Of a DNA stretch of 10,134 nucleotides, positions 1 to 6,120 are shown piece by piece. This DNA comes from Microcaldota archaeon. GTDB lineage: Archaea; Micrarchaeota; Micrarchaeia; Anstonellales; VGKX01. The notes beneath the pieces are model-generated. The model ran no database searches. It had not been told where the DNA came from and worked only from the letters and a program-made list of their open reading frames with translations. Location: assembly GCA_021823945.1 (NCBI GenBank), contig JAKALW010000022.1, positions 1-10,134 of the forward strand, written 5' to 3'. Each line of letters begins with the position of its first letter. The stretch's first letter is position 1. Position numbers and translations under genes: made by a program.

Positions 1-47
1 AAGTCCGTGGTTTGGGGCGCTCATTCGAAAAAAAATCTCGTAACACA

Positions 48-98
48 CAAAATGCCGCTGGCATTTTGGTGCGCCAAATCGCTGTGGCGATTTGTGCG
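48..98. repeat. Two consecutive perfect hairpins upstream of the IS-end-like palindrome
   Basis: Two adjacent inverted repeats are visible. The first has 9-bp arms (caaaatgcc at 48-56, ggcattttg at 60-68) around a 3-nt loop. The second has 8-bp arms (caaatcgc at 75-82, gcgatttg at 87-94) around a tgtg loop, and can be extended by cgc 72-74 pairing with gcg 96-98 if T95 bulges. They sit directly left of a third, larger palindrome. If that palindrome is an IS200/IS605 right end, these stems could belong to the 3' guide-RNA (omega-RNA-like) region that overlaps the end of tnpB in such elements. This is inference, because no tnpB reading frame is visible in the window. Confidence 0.5.
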
Positions 99-103
99 AG
101 TCG

Positions 104-151
104 GTCGGCAATTCACTCCGCCCGCTGAAGCGGGCGGTCTCTCTTGCCGAC
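104..151 (+). mobile_element. Nested palindrome resembling an IS200/IS605 right end (or REP-like element)
   Basis: An outer 8-bp stem (gtcggcaa 104-111, ttgccgac 144-151) encloses a symmetrical 6x6 internal loop and a perfect inner 8-bp stem (ccgcccgc 118-125, gcgggcgg 130-137) with a tgaa loop. The arrangement ggcaattca..., then a GC-rich hairpin, then ...tcttgcc, is the pattern I associate with subterminal hairpins at the right ends of IS200/IS605-family transposons and related REP palindromes in archaea and uncultured bacteria. In that reading the element body lies to the left, outside the window, with tnpB on the plus strand. No transposase gene, left end or target site can be seen here, so this could also be a solo or MITE-like remnant. 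Confidence 0.45.
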
Positions 152-178
152 TTTACGATGAAAAGACGACTATGGTCG

Positions 179-184
179 AAAAAA
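179..184 (-). terminator. Possible oligo-U terminator of guaAb
   Basis: Read on the minus strand, about 80 nt after the guaAb stop, there is a run of six T. A second run of eight T lies further on (complement of 28-35). Archaeal terminators are mainly T-runs without an essential hairpin, so either could end the guaAb transcript. Bases 152-262 otherwise show no gene. Weak call. Confidence 0.22.
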
Positions 185-262
185 CATCATTCTATGCGTG
201 GTCTTTCCAGGCAGCATGGCATCATCGGATTAAGGTAAGGAACAAGGGAGATATAATCTCGG

Positions 263-1219
263 CTATTCCATCTCAACCGTGGCAGGAGGCTTGTTTGTCA
301 CATCGTACAAGACCCTGCCGACATGGCGGATTTCATTTGTTATCCTTGTGGACATGCGCTCCAGAAGTGCCGGCGGGAGAGGGGAGAAATTGATGGTCAT
401 GCCGTCAAGCGAGCGCACGGCCCGCACTACAAGCGTGTAATTGTAATGGCGCTCATCGCCGCGGACACCCACAGTTTTCACAGGCAGGAGCGCTGCGAAA
501 TACTGCCAGGGCCTTTCAATCTCGCCCCTTTTCGCGGATTCCTCGATTTCAAACTCCACAATTGCGCACGCGCGCCTTACAATGTCAGCCTTTTCAGGTG
601 TAATCTCGCCCACAATGCGGACTGCAAGCCCCGGGCCGGGAAATGGCTGCCTCTCTGAAATCTCAGCCGGGAGCTTGAGTGCGCGCGCAACCATCCGTAC
701 CTCGTGCTTGTATAGGTCGCGCAAAGGCTCGCACAATTCAAGACCCATGTCCTTTGGCAGTCCGCCGACGTTGTGGTGCGACTTGATTGTGTCTCTGCCG
801 GAACCGCCCGATTCAATCCAGTCGGGCGCAATCGTGCCCTGGACAAGCACCTTCGCTCCGCTTTTTTTAGCCTCGCGCTCGAATATGCGTATGAACTTCT
901 CGCCTATTATTTTTCTTTTTTTCTCAGGGTCGTCTACGCCCGAAAGCGCCTTGAAATATTCGTCCGCCGCGTCCACCACGTGCAGGTCAATGCCCGCCTT
1001 TGCGACCATTTCCTTGACGTGCTTCGCCTCGTCAAGCCGCATGAGCCCCGTATCCACGAACACTGCGTGGAGCCTGTTTCCTATCGCCCTTTGGGCTATC
1101 GCCGCAGCCACAGAAGAGTCCACCCCGCCGGAAAGCGCTATGACCGCGTGCTTTTCGCCGACCTGGCCTGATATCTTGGCTGTTGACTCGGTTATGAATT
1201 TTTCAGTGTTGAAAGGCAT
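263..1219 (-). CDS. guaAb: GMP synthase (glutamine-hydrolysing) subunit B, ATP-pyrophosphatase
   Basis: This 318-aa protein is the synthetase half of GMP synthase. It adenylates XMP and uses ammonia from the separate GuaAa amidotransferase subunit to make GMP in the cytosol. The N-type ATP pyrophosphatase P-loop SGGVDSS is at residues 30-36, followed by VFVDTGLMR near 53-61. The family signatures QGTIAPDWIESGG, IKSHHNVGGLP and RQPFPGPGLAVRI are all present, and the C terminus NKPPATVEME is typical of the dimerisation domain. The length fits archaeal stand-alone GuaAb (a little over 300 aa). No glutaminase domain is fused to it, so the amidotransferase must be encoded elsewhere. The start is supported by a GGTG Shine-Dalgarno sequence (complement of 1225-1228), 5 nt before ATG. 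The gene is divergent from all other genes in the window. Confidence 0.96.
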   Translation of the reverse strand: MPFNTEKFITESTAKISGQVGEKHAVIALSGGVDSSVAAAIAQRAIGNRLHAVFVDTGLMRLDEAKHVKEMVAKAGIDLHVVDAADEYFKALSGVDDPEKKRKIIGEKFIRIFEREAKKSGAKVLVQGTIAPDWIESGGSGRDTIKSHHNVGGLPKDMGLELCEPLRDLYKHEVRMVARALKLPAEISERQPFPGPGLAVRIVGEITPEKADIVRRACAIVEFEIEESAKRGEIERPWQYFAALLPVKTVGVRGDERHYNYTLVVRAVRSLDGMTINFSPLPPALLERMSTRITNEIRHVGRVLYDVTNKPPATVEME

Positions 1220-1290
1220 GTATCCACCGCTGTTTCATGGCGCGCGCATTAAGTTTTTGGAGCGCCAGCAAGGGATATTGAACTGCGCAT

Positions 1291-1302
1291 GTTTAAATTT
1301 AT
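1291..1302. promoter_or_regulatory. TATA-like element in the divergent guaAb / SLT-gene promoter region
   Basis: Region 1220-1382 separates the two divergent transcription units. Its most AT-rich stretch, gtttaaatttat, contains the near-palindrome AAATTT and could serve as a TATA box in either direction. For the plus strand, a start site about 25 nt downstream would fall near 1320-1325, just before an ATG at 1330 and about 60 nt before the ATG at 1383. For guaAb it would give a leader of about 50 nt. Position and composition are the only support. I see no convincing BRE. Confidence 0.35.
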
Positions 1303-1329
1303 TGATAGGATAGTTATAGGATCTGGGCA

Positions 1330-1425
1330 ATGAGCCAAAAGCCGCGCGATGCCGAGTTTGGAGCAGGCAAGGCAGGAAATGCATGGGACGAAAACCGCAA
1401 AAACCGATTCCCGGTGTGGAAATGA
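1330..1425 (+). CDS. Possible 31-codon leader ORF overlapping the first SLT gene
   Basis: An ATG at 1330, preceded 7 nt upstream by AGGAT (1318-1322), opens a 31-codon frame ending at TGA 1423-1425. It overlaps the start of the following gene in another frame. The peptide begins MSQKPRDAEFGAG and is charged, with no membrane segment. Its ATG lies only a few bases after the transcription start expected from the TATA-like element at 1291-1302, so it could be a translated leader. It could also be chance, or mark a sequencing frameshift near the true N terminus of the downstream protein. I recognise no family. Confidence 0.2.
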   Translation: MSQKPRDAEFGAGKAGNAWDENRKNRFPVWK

Positions 1426-3386
1426 TTTCTGAAATAGGCCAAAACCCCGCAGTTAACAGGCAATTCAATATGATAAAGCAGGTCGCCGATGAAAAGGCGC
1501 AAAGCCTGAAATCCACGCTTGGCGCCCTGGCAAAGGACCTTGCCGGCATCAAAACCCTTCTTGAAACCAGGCCCGCGGGAAAACAGGAGTTCGACAAGTT
1601 CGCAAGCCTGCTGGCAAATGCCAAGTCAGAAATAGGCCTGGCGCAAAAAGAGCTTGGGGCGTACGTGGCAAATGACAGCAGCCTTGCCGAGACGCTTGCA
1701 AAATGCAAAAAGATACTTGAATACGTGGGCGTGAAGATTGAACAGCTTGACATTACGCGCGCCAGGGACATAGGCGAGGCTTCGGAAATGGCAAACAGCC
1801 TTTCAAGCACGGCAAAGGACGGGCAGGTTTACAGTTTCGTGGGGACGCTGGATTTGATGTCAAGGGCTTTTTCAGAGATAGAGTCGGCAATCCCACAGGC
1901 TGAGGAAACAAAGCCGTCTTCGGGCGGGATATCCAAGGATATCCTCAAGTCCCAGATTGTCAAGACAGGCCTTGGCGCGGTGTTTGAAATCTCAAACAGC
2001 ATCAAAAATGATTATTTCGCATATGAAAAGTTCCAAAAAACCCTTGCGCTCGCGGCGGGGTTTGAGGCGAGATTCAATGTCACGCTCGAGGATTTCGAGA
2101 AAAACACGGGCAATTACTCGCAGGACAGGGAAATGATTGAGGCATATAGGGCGCTGCTCGGCTCTGCGATTAACCTCATACCTGCCACGCAGGACATGAA
2201 GCTGTATGAAAAACAGGCGGGCGCACTCAAAGGCAGCCTGCACGCGCTCATTGAAAATTCCAAGTCCGGGAAAAGCTCGCTTGACAGCCAGACAGCCGGG
2301 AAAGTCATGGCAGAGCTTGAGAAAAACTATTCAAAGGAAGTTTCCAAGTCAGTGCTTGGGATGATGACCGACACAGGTCTCATGGGGCTTTCCAAAAACG
2401 ACATTTTCAGCCCCGAGACTTTCAGCAAGAACGTCCAGACAGGCACAGGCAAGGTCAGGAAAAGAGGCAAGCTTGTCGAGGTGCCAAGATACGGCAGGGT
2501 TTTCGACATGTCGCAGGAAGTTTTCCAAACTGGCATTGAGACAGCGGTAGTCCGCAAGAGCCTGCGCAACATGGGCTTTTTCGAGGCTGACCTGGACGAC
2601 ATTGTTTCAGGCAGGAAATCAGGGTCCAGGATAGTCAAGGACAGCCAGATGAAAAATTTCGTCAACGAGGACCTCAAGGCATGGAAGCCGTTCGATTCCG
2701 AAGGCGGGATGCAGTCTATGACGCTCAACAGCCTGATATGGGAAAGGATACCCAAGGCAGTCCAAGGCGCAGTGTCGGCGGCCGAGTTCATGGAAAAGCA
2801 GGGCAGCCTGAACATCAGGATGCCCTACGGCACGGGCGACAAGGTGTTTGACACAGCATTGTACCTGATAGCCATAGGCATAACCGAAACCGGCTTGTCC
2901 CAGGGCATGGTGTCCACGGCAGGCGCTGTGGGGGTTTACCAGATATTGCCGTCATCCGCAGACAGCGCCATAACCAACAATCCAGGACTCAAGGATAGGA
3001 TATCGACGGTGAAAAAAAACGGCAGGAGGACGCTCAACCTCAAAAACGTCCTGACAAGCTACAGCAATGCGCCGTTCGTGGCAGCCGGCCACCTTGCGGA
3101 CGAGCAGGAATATTTCAGCGGGCAGGGCTCGAAATACGCCGACGACTGGCGCTCGCTTGCGGCGGGGTACAATGCGGGGCCTAAAGGCGGGACCAGGGAA
3201 GGCAGGATTTCAGGCATAGACTGGGAAGACAAGTCTTCCAAAAACATGCTGCCCGGCGAAACGCAGGATTACGTGGTCATGGTCTCCATGTACGCGCGGG
3301 CATTGGCGAAGGACCCGAAATTCGTGGAGCTTTTGAAGACGGAGATGAAAAAGCAGGGGATAGAGTTCAAGGGTGCGGCGCAATGA
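1383..3386 (+). CDS. Large helical protein with divergent C-terminal lytic-transglycosylase (SLT-like) domain
   Basis: This is a 667-aa soluble protein. Residues 1 to about 480 are lysine-, glutamate- and alanine-rich, look largely helical (coiled-coil-like near 20-125) and match nothing I recognise. Residues from about 485 to 645 resemble a goose-lysozyme/Slt70-type fold: candidate catalytic Glu502 in ITETG, then GAVGVYQILPSSA at 514-526 (family: GAxGLMQLMPxTA), YNAGP at 596-600 and LPGETQDYV at 623-631. SLT enzymes cleave the MurNAc-GlcNAc bond of peptidoglycan. The usual ES is ET here, and there is extra sequence between the GxxG and NAGP motifs, so activity is likely but not certain. No signal peptide or membrane helix is visible. 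The stop overlaps the next gene by ATGA. The ATG at 1383 has AGGA 5 nt upstream. An ATG at 1422 with GGTG 5 nt upstream is an alternative start that would remove 13 residues. Confidence 0.75.
   Translation: MGRKPQKPIPGVEMISEIGQNPAVNRQFNMIKQVADEKAQSLKSTLGALAKDLAGIKTLLETRPAGKQEFDKFASLLANAKSEIGLAQKELGAYVANDSSLAETLAKCKKILEYVGVKIEQLDITRARDIGEASEMANSLSSTAKDGQVYSFVGTLDLMSRAFSEIESAIPQAEETKPSSGGISKDILKSQIVKTGLGAVFEISNSIKNDYFAYEKFQKTLALAAGFEARFNVTLEDFEKNTGNYSQDREMIEAYRALLGSAINLIPATQDMKLYEKQAGALKGSLHALIENSKSGKSSLDSQTAGKVMAELEKNYSKEVSKSVLGMMTDTGLMGLSKNDIFSPETFSKNVQTGTGKVRKRGKLVEVPRYGRVFDMSQEVFQTGIETAVVRKSLRNMGFFEADLDDIVSGRKSGSRIVKDSQMKNFVNEDLKAWKPFDSEGGMQSMTLNSLIWERIPKAVQGAVSAAEFMEKQGSLNIRMPYGTGDKVFDTALYLIAIGITETGLSQGMVSTAGAVGVYQILPSSADSAITNNPGLKDRISTVKKNGRRTLNLKNVLTSYSNAPFVAAGHLADEQEYFSGQGSKYADDWRSLAAGYNAGPKGGTREGRISGIDWEDKSSKNMLPGETQDYVVMVSMYARALAKDPKFVELLKTEMKKQGIEFKGAAQ
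3371..3375 (+). promoter_or_regulatory. Ribosome binding site for the second SLT gene inside the end of the first
   Basis: GGGTG lies 7 nt before the ATG at 3383 and within the last codons of the upstream gene. Together with the 4-nt ATGA overlap it fixes the start at 3383 rather than at the adjacent ATG 3386. It also indicates translational coupling of the pair. Confidence 0.6.
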
Positions 3387-4765
3387 TGTTCAAAAGGAGA
3401 GAGGGAAGCTCGGATTTCGGCGCCATGGCGCCGCCTGCGGAGCCACCAATGCAGGCGCCGGCCAGTTTCACAAGCCAGGAGTTGCAAAAATCATACAAGG
3501 AAATGACAATTGCGTATGACAAATTCCAAAACAACAGGCTCAACGAGACCACGAAAAAGGACTTTGTCAGCGCGTTTTCTGACTATGTTTCAAAAGTCCT
3601 GCAGTCTGACGCGGAGGCAAAGCAGGAGGGCATAAGCAGGATAGCCGCCTTCACCAGGGCCATGTACGAAGAAACGGCGGCCGTGATGAAGGGATTGGAG
3701 GCGCTAAATGCCAACACAAACCCGAAACAGTCTTCGCAAAGCACCATTGATTACCTGCAAAAAATGAATGAGAAGTTCAAGGAAGCCATTGACAGGATTG
3801 GAAAAGACCCCGACTACACAATCGGGAGCATCCCGCAAACTGTGAACATGAAGATTGACAGCATCGACAGCAGGCTGGATTACATTGCGCTTGCGCATTT
3901 CCCGAAAGAGGTCGTTGTTTCCACGTTCGGCATGAATAACAGGAGCATTGTGCGGACCGGCAACATGCCAAACACTGACATGGGGCAGAGATTCGACAGG
4001 ATACAGAAGCAGATGATGGTCGGCGGGCTGCAAAACGAGTCTGAACTCGATTACCTCGCCGCCGCCACAAGCAGGGCCGATTTTTACTCCAGGGCTGACA
4101 AGATATACGAATACCAGAACCAGCGCAGCCAGGGATTCCCGAGGATTAAAAGGACGGACGAGAACGGCAAGACAGTGGTTGACACGAAAGACATCAGATT
4201 CCCGGACTACATCGCATATTTGAACTACATAGCAAACAAGTATTCGCCCGCAGAGGCGCGCGTGTTCACTTTCGGGTTCACAGACGCGGATTCGGCGATT
4301 GGCAAGACCCTGGCGGAAAGGCTCAACAAATTCAAATACATAGTCGACAGGATGTCGTCCAAATACGGAGTTGACAAGAACCTGATTTACGCCGTGATTG
4401 CGCAGGAGTCTGGCGGCAACCCAAATGCTGAATCGTGGTGCGGCGCAAAGGGCCTCATGCAGCTTATGGACGCGACAGCAAGCGACATGAATGTCAAGGA
4501 TTCAAAGAACCCGGAGCAAAACATCGAGGGCGGGACAAAATACCTCAAACAGCTCCTAAACCAGTTCGGAGGGGACGCCAGGCTCGCGCTCATTGGCTAC
4601 AATGCCGGCCCGAAAAGGGTCGAGAGGTACATGCAGAACGGGTGGCTTCCCGACGAGACAAGGGACTATGTCCCGCGCGTCATGAGCTTCTACCAGCAGT
4701 TCCAGGAAGGCAAGCTTGCAGTGCAGGCTGACAGGAAAAGCCTGGTTGACAAAGGCGGCACCTGA
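3383..4765 (+). CDS. Soluble lytic transglycosylase (SLT domain) protein
   Basis: This 460-aa protein has a convincing C-terminal transglycosylase SLT domain (residues about 315-440). The candidate catalytic Glu342 lies in IAQESGGNPNA, followed by GAKGLMQLMDATA at 354-366, the NPEQNIEGGTKYLKQLL segment near 377-392, GYNAGP at 405-410 and LPDETRDYVPRV at 422-433. Together these match family 1 lytic transglycosylases, which cleave the glycan strand of bacterial peptidoglycan to give 1,6-anhydro-MurNAc ends. The N-terminal part begins with a short Pro/Ala-rich stretch (about 14-28), followed by a probably helical region to about 310 that I do not recognise. There is no Sec signal, lipobox or membrane segment, which is unusual for an enzyme whose substrate is extracellular. 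It is translationally coupled to the preceding SLT-like protein, so the two probably act together. Base composition looks like that of neighbouring genes, so any transfer is not recent. Confidence 0.88.
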   Translation: MMFKRREGSSDFGAMAPPAEPPMQAPASFTSQELQKSYKEMTIAYDKFQNNRLNETTKKDFVSAFSDYVSKVLQSDAEAKQEGISRIAAFTRAMYEETAAVMKGLEALNANTNPKQSSQSTIDYLQKMNEKFKEAIDRIGKDPDYTIGSIPQTVNMKIDSIDSRLDYIALAHFPKEVVVSTFGMNNRSIVRTGNMPNTDMGQRFDRIQKQMMVGGLQNESELDYLAAATSRADFYSRADKIYEYQNQRSQGFPRIKRTDENGKTVVDTKDIRFPDYIAYLNYIANKYSPAEARVFTFGFTDADSAIGKTLAERLNKFKYIVDRMSSKYGVDKNLIYAVIAQESGGNPNAESWCGAKGLMQLMDATASDMNVKDSKNPEQNIEGGTKYLKQLLNQFGGDARLALIGYNAGPKRVERYMQNGWLPDETRDYVPRVMSFYQQFQEGKLAVQADRKSLVDKGGT

Positions 4766-4770
4766 AAAGC

Positions 4771-4887
4771 ATGGCAGCCAAAACAGCGGCAATTGAGAAA
4801 ACTGGCGAGCTCTCCTGGATTTCAGGGCTTTTTGGCACTGGCATTATGCAGCAGCCCTTATTCCGGGATATAAAAATTATGCCCTAA
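4771..4887 (+). CDS. Possible 38-codon ORF just after the second SLT gene
   Basis: An ATG 5 nt after the SLT gene stop opens a 38-codon frame (MAAKTAAIEKTGELSW...) ending at TAA 4885-4887. It is in the same direction and would fit as a third member of the pair's transcript. The Shine-Dalgarno support is poor: the nearest candidate, GGCGG, lies about 11 nt upstream within the SLT gene. Its end runs into the AT-rich element proposed as the purP promoter. The peptide has a mildly hydrophobic middle (WISGLFGTGIM) but no clear membrane span. I recognise no family. Confidence 0.2.
   Translation: MAAKTAAIEKTGELSWISGLFGTGIMQQPLFRDIKIMP
4868..4880 (+). promoter_or_regulatory. TATA-like box upstream of the first purP gene
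   Basis: The AT-rich run atataaaaattat resembles an archaeal TATA box. A start site about 25 nt downstream would fall near 4900, leaving a leader of roughly 20-25 nt before ATG 4925. The first purP gene lacks an obvious Shine-Dalgarno sequence close to its ATG. This site suggests the purP genes can be transcribed separately from the SLT pair. Confidence 0.4.
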
Positions 4888-4924
4888 TCAAAAGGATTAA
4901 AAGGCAAAAACCCGTTAATGTTAT

Positions 4925-6055
4925 ATGGTATCAGAAAAGCTTCTTGAAACGGCAAGGAAAATCAAAATCCCGACAGTGGCAACCCTCGGCTCGCACTCCG
5001 CGCTCGACATATGCGAAGGCGCCAAATCGCAGGGATTGCCAACCCTGGTTGTATGCCAGAAAGGAAGGGAATATACTTACAAGCAGTTCTACATGTCCCG
5101 CATGCGCAGGGGGCAGAAAATAGGCTGCATCGACAGGCTCATGACGCTTGACAAGTTCGCGCAGGTTGCCGACAAGGCGAATGTGGACGCGCTCAACTTA
5201 GCACAGGCAGTATTCGTGCCGCACCGCTCATTTTCGGTCTACGTCGGCTATGACAGGATAGAAAACGATTTCAATGTCCCAATTTTCGGCTCAAGGAACC
5301 TTCTTCGCGCCGAGGAAAGGACAGCGGAGCGTAACCAGTATTACCTTCTTGGAAAGGCGGGCGTGCGCGTTCCAATGTCGTTCAAGTCCCCCGACGAGAT
5401 AGACAGGCTTGTGATAGTCAAGGCGCCGGAGGCAAAACGTTCCTACGAGCGCGCGTTCTTCTTCGCCTCGACTCCCTCGGAATACAAAAAAAGGGCTGGC
5501 GAGCTCCTTAAGAAGGGCATTGTGACAAAAGACGGGCTTGAAGGCGCGAAAATCGAGGAGTTCGTGCTCGGGGCGCAGTACAATTTCAATTTCTTCTACT
5601 CGCCATTGAGCCAGGAATTGGAGTTCATGGGCACTGACATGAGAAGGCAGACAAACCTTGACGGCATCCTTCGCCTCCCTGCAAACGAGCAGATGAACAT
5701 CCTGGACAAGATAAGGGTGAACAACATTGAGGTCGGGCACGTTGCCTGCACTGTCAGGGAGAGCCTGCTTGAGCGCGGGCTTGCCGCGGGAGAGAAAATG
5801 GTGAAGGCGTGCAAGTCAGAATACGCCCCGGGGATAATCGGGCCGTTCGCGCTCCAGGGCGCAATCACGTCCGAAAAGGACGGCGAGGATTTCGTGGTTT
5901 TCGACGTTTCATTCAGGCAGCCCGGCTCGCCGGGCATCAGGTTCACGCCATACACTGGCTACCTCTTTGGCAGGCAGGTGTCCATGGGGCAGAGGATTGC
6001 GATTGAGATTTCAGAGGCTGCCAAAGAAGGCGCTGTGGAGAAAATAATAACATAG
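4925..6055 (+). CDS. PurP-family ATP-grasp protein, divergent paralog
   Basis: This 376-aa protein belongs to the PurP family (5-formaminoimidazole-4-carboxamide ribonucleotide synthetase, N-terminal DUF1246-like and C-terminal ATP-grasp halves; usual length about 360). Classical PurP uses formate and ATP to convert AICAR to FAICAR in archaeal purine synthesis. Family hallmarks are GSHSAL at 22-27, VPHRSF at 98-103, VPIFGSRNLLRAEE near 118-131, FFYSPLSQELEFM near 223-235 and VSMGQRIAIEI near 352-362. However, the glycine-rich ATP-grasp loop that the downstream paralog keeps as GAKGGYGY reads EAKRSYER here (about 169-176). The metal-site region FEISARIVAGTN of the paralog is FDVSFRQPGSP (326-336). 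The HGS motif is HRS. It may therefore use a different substrate or have reduced synthetase activity. It is first in a same-strand run with the second purP and hisA, and its stop is 65 nt before the next ATG. Confidence 0.85.
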   Translation: MVSEKLLETARKIKIPTVATLGSHSALDICEGAKSQGLPTLVVCQKGREYTYKQFYMSRMRRGQKIGCIDRLMTLDKFAQVADKANVDALNLAQAVFVPHRSFSVYVGYDRIENDFNVPIFGSRNLLRAEERTAERNQYYLLGKAGVRVPMSFKSPDEIDRLVIVKAPEAKRSYERAFFFASTPSEYKKRAGELLKKGIVTKDGLEGAKIEEFVLGAQYNFNFFYSPLSQELEFMGTDMRRQTNLDGILRLPANEQMNILDKIRVNNIEVGHVACTVRESLLERGLAAGEKMVKACKSEYAPGIIGPFALQGAITSEKDGEDFVVFDVSFRQPGSPGIRFTPYTGYLFGRQVSMGQRIAIEISEAAKEGAVEKIIT

Positions 6056-6120
6056 GCAAACAAGGCAATGGCAGTTGAAAATCCAATTCACGGAAAACAG
6101 GACGATGAAAGTTGATTGAA

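Noticed and set aside
7..393. 128-codon plus-strand open frame at the left edge
   Set aside because: It runs through the three hairpins and into the antisense of the guaAb 3' end, has Trp/Cys/His-rich atypical composition and no family features.
582..1313. 243-codon plus-strand frame
   Set aside because: It is the antisense shadow of guaAb, with serine-rich composition typical of reverse-frame artefacts.
1235..1810. 191-codon minus-strand frame across the divergent promoter
   Set aside because: It is antisense to the N-terminal coding region of the first SLT gene, lacks a ribosome site and has Ser/Leu/Phe/Cys-rich composition. It would also conflict with the guaAb promoter region.
1383..4765. 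SLT pair as a recent bacterial or phage insertion
   Set aside because: Arginine codon use (AGG) and base composition look like those of the flanking archaeal genes, and no integrase, att repeat or virus gene is visible nearby. Ancient transfer remains possible.
6068..6115. 15-codon ORF in the gap between the purP genes
   Set aside because: It has no ribosome site and no recognisable peptide. Its length is easily explained by chance.
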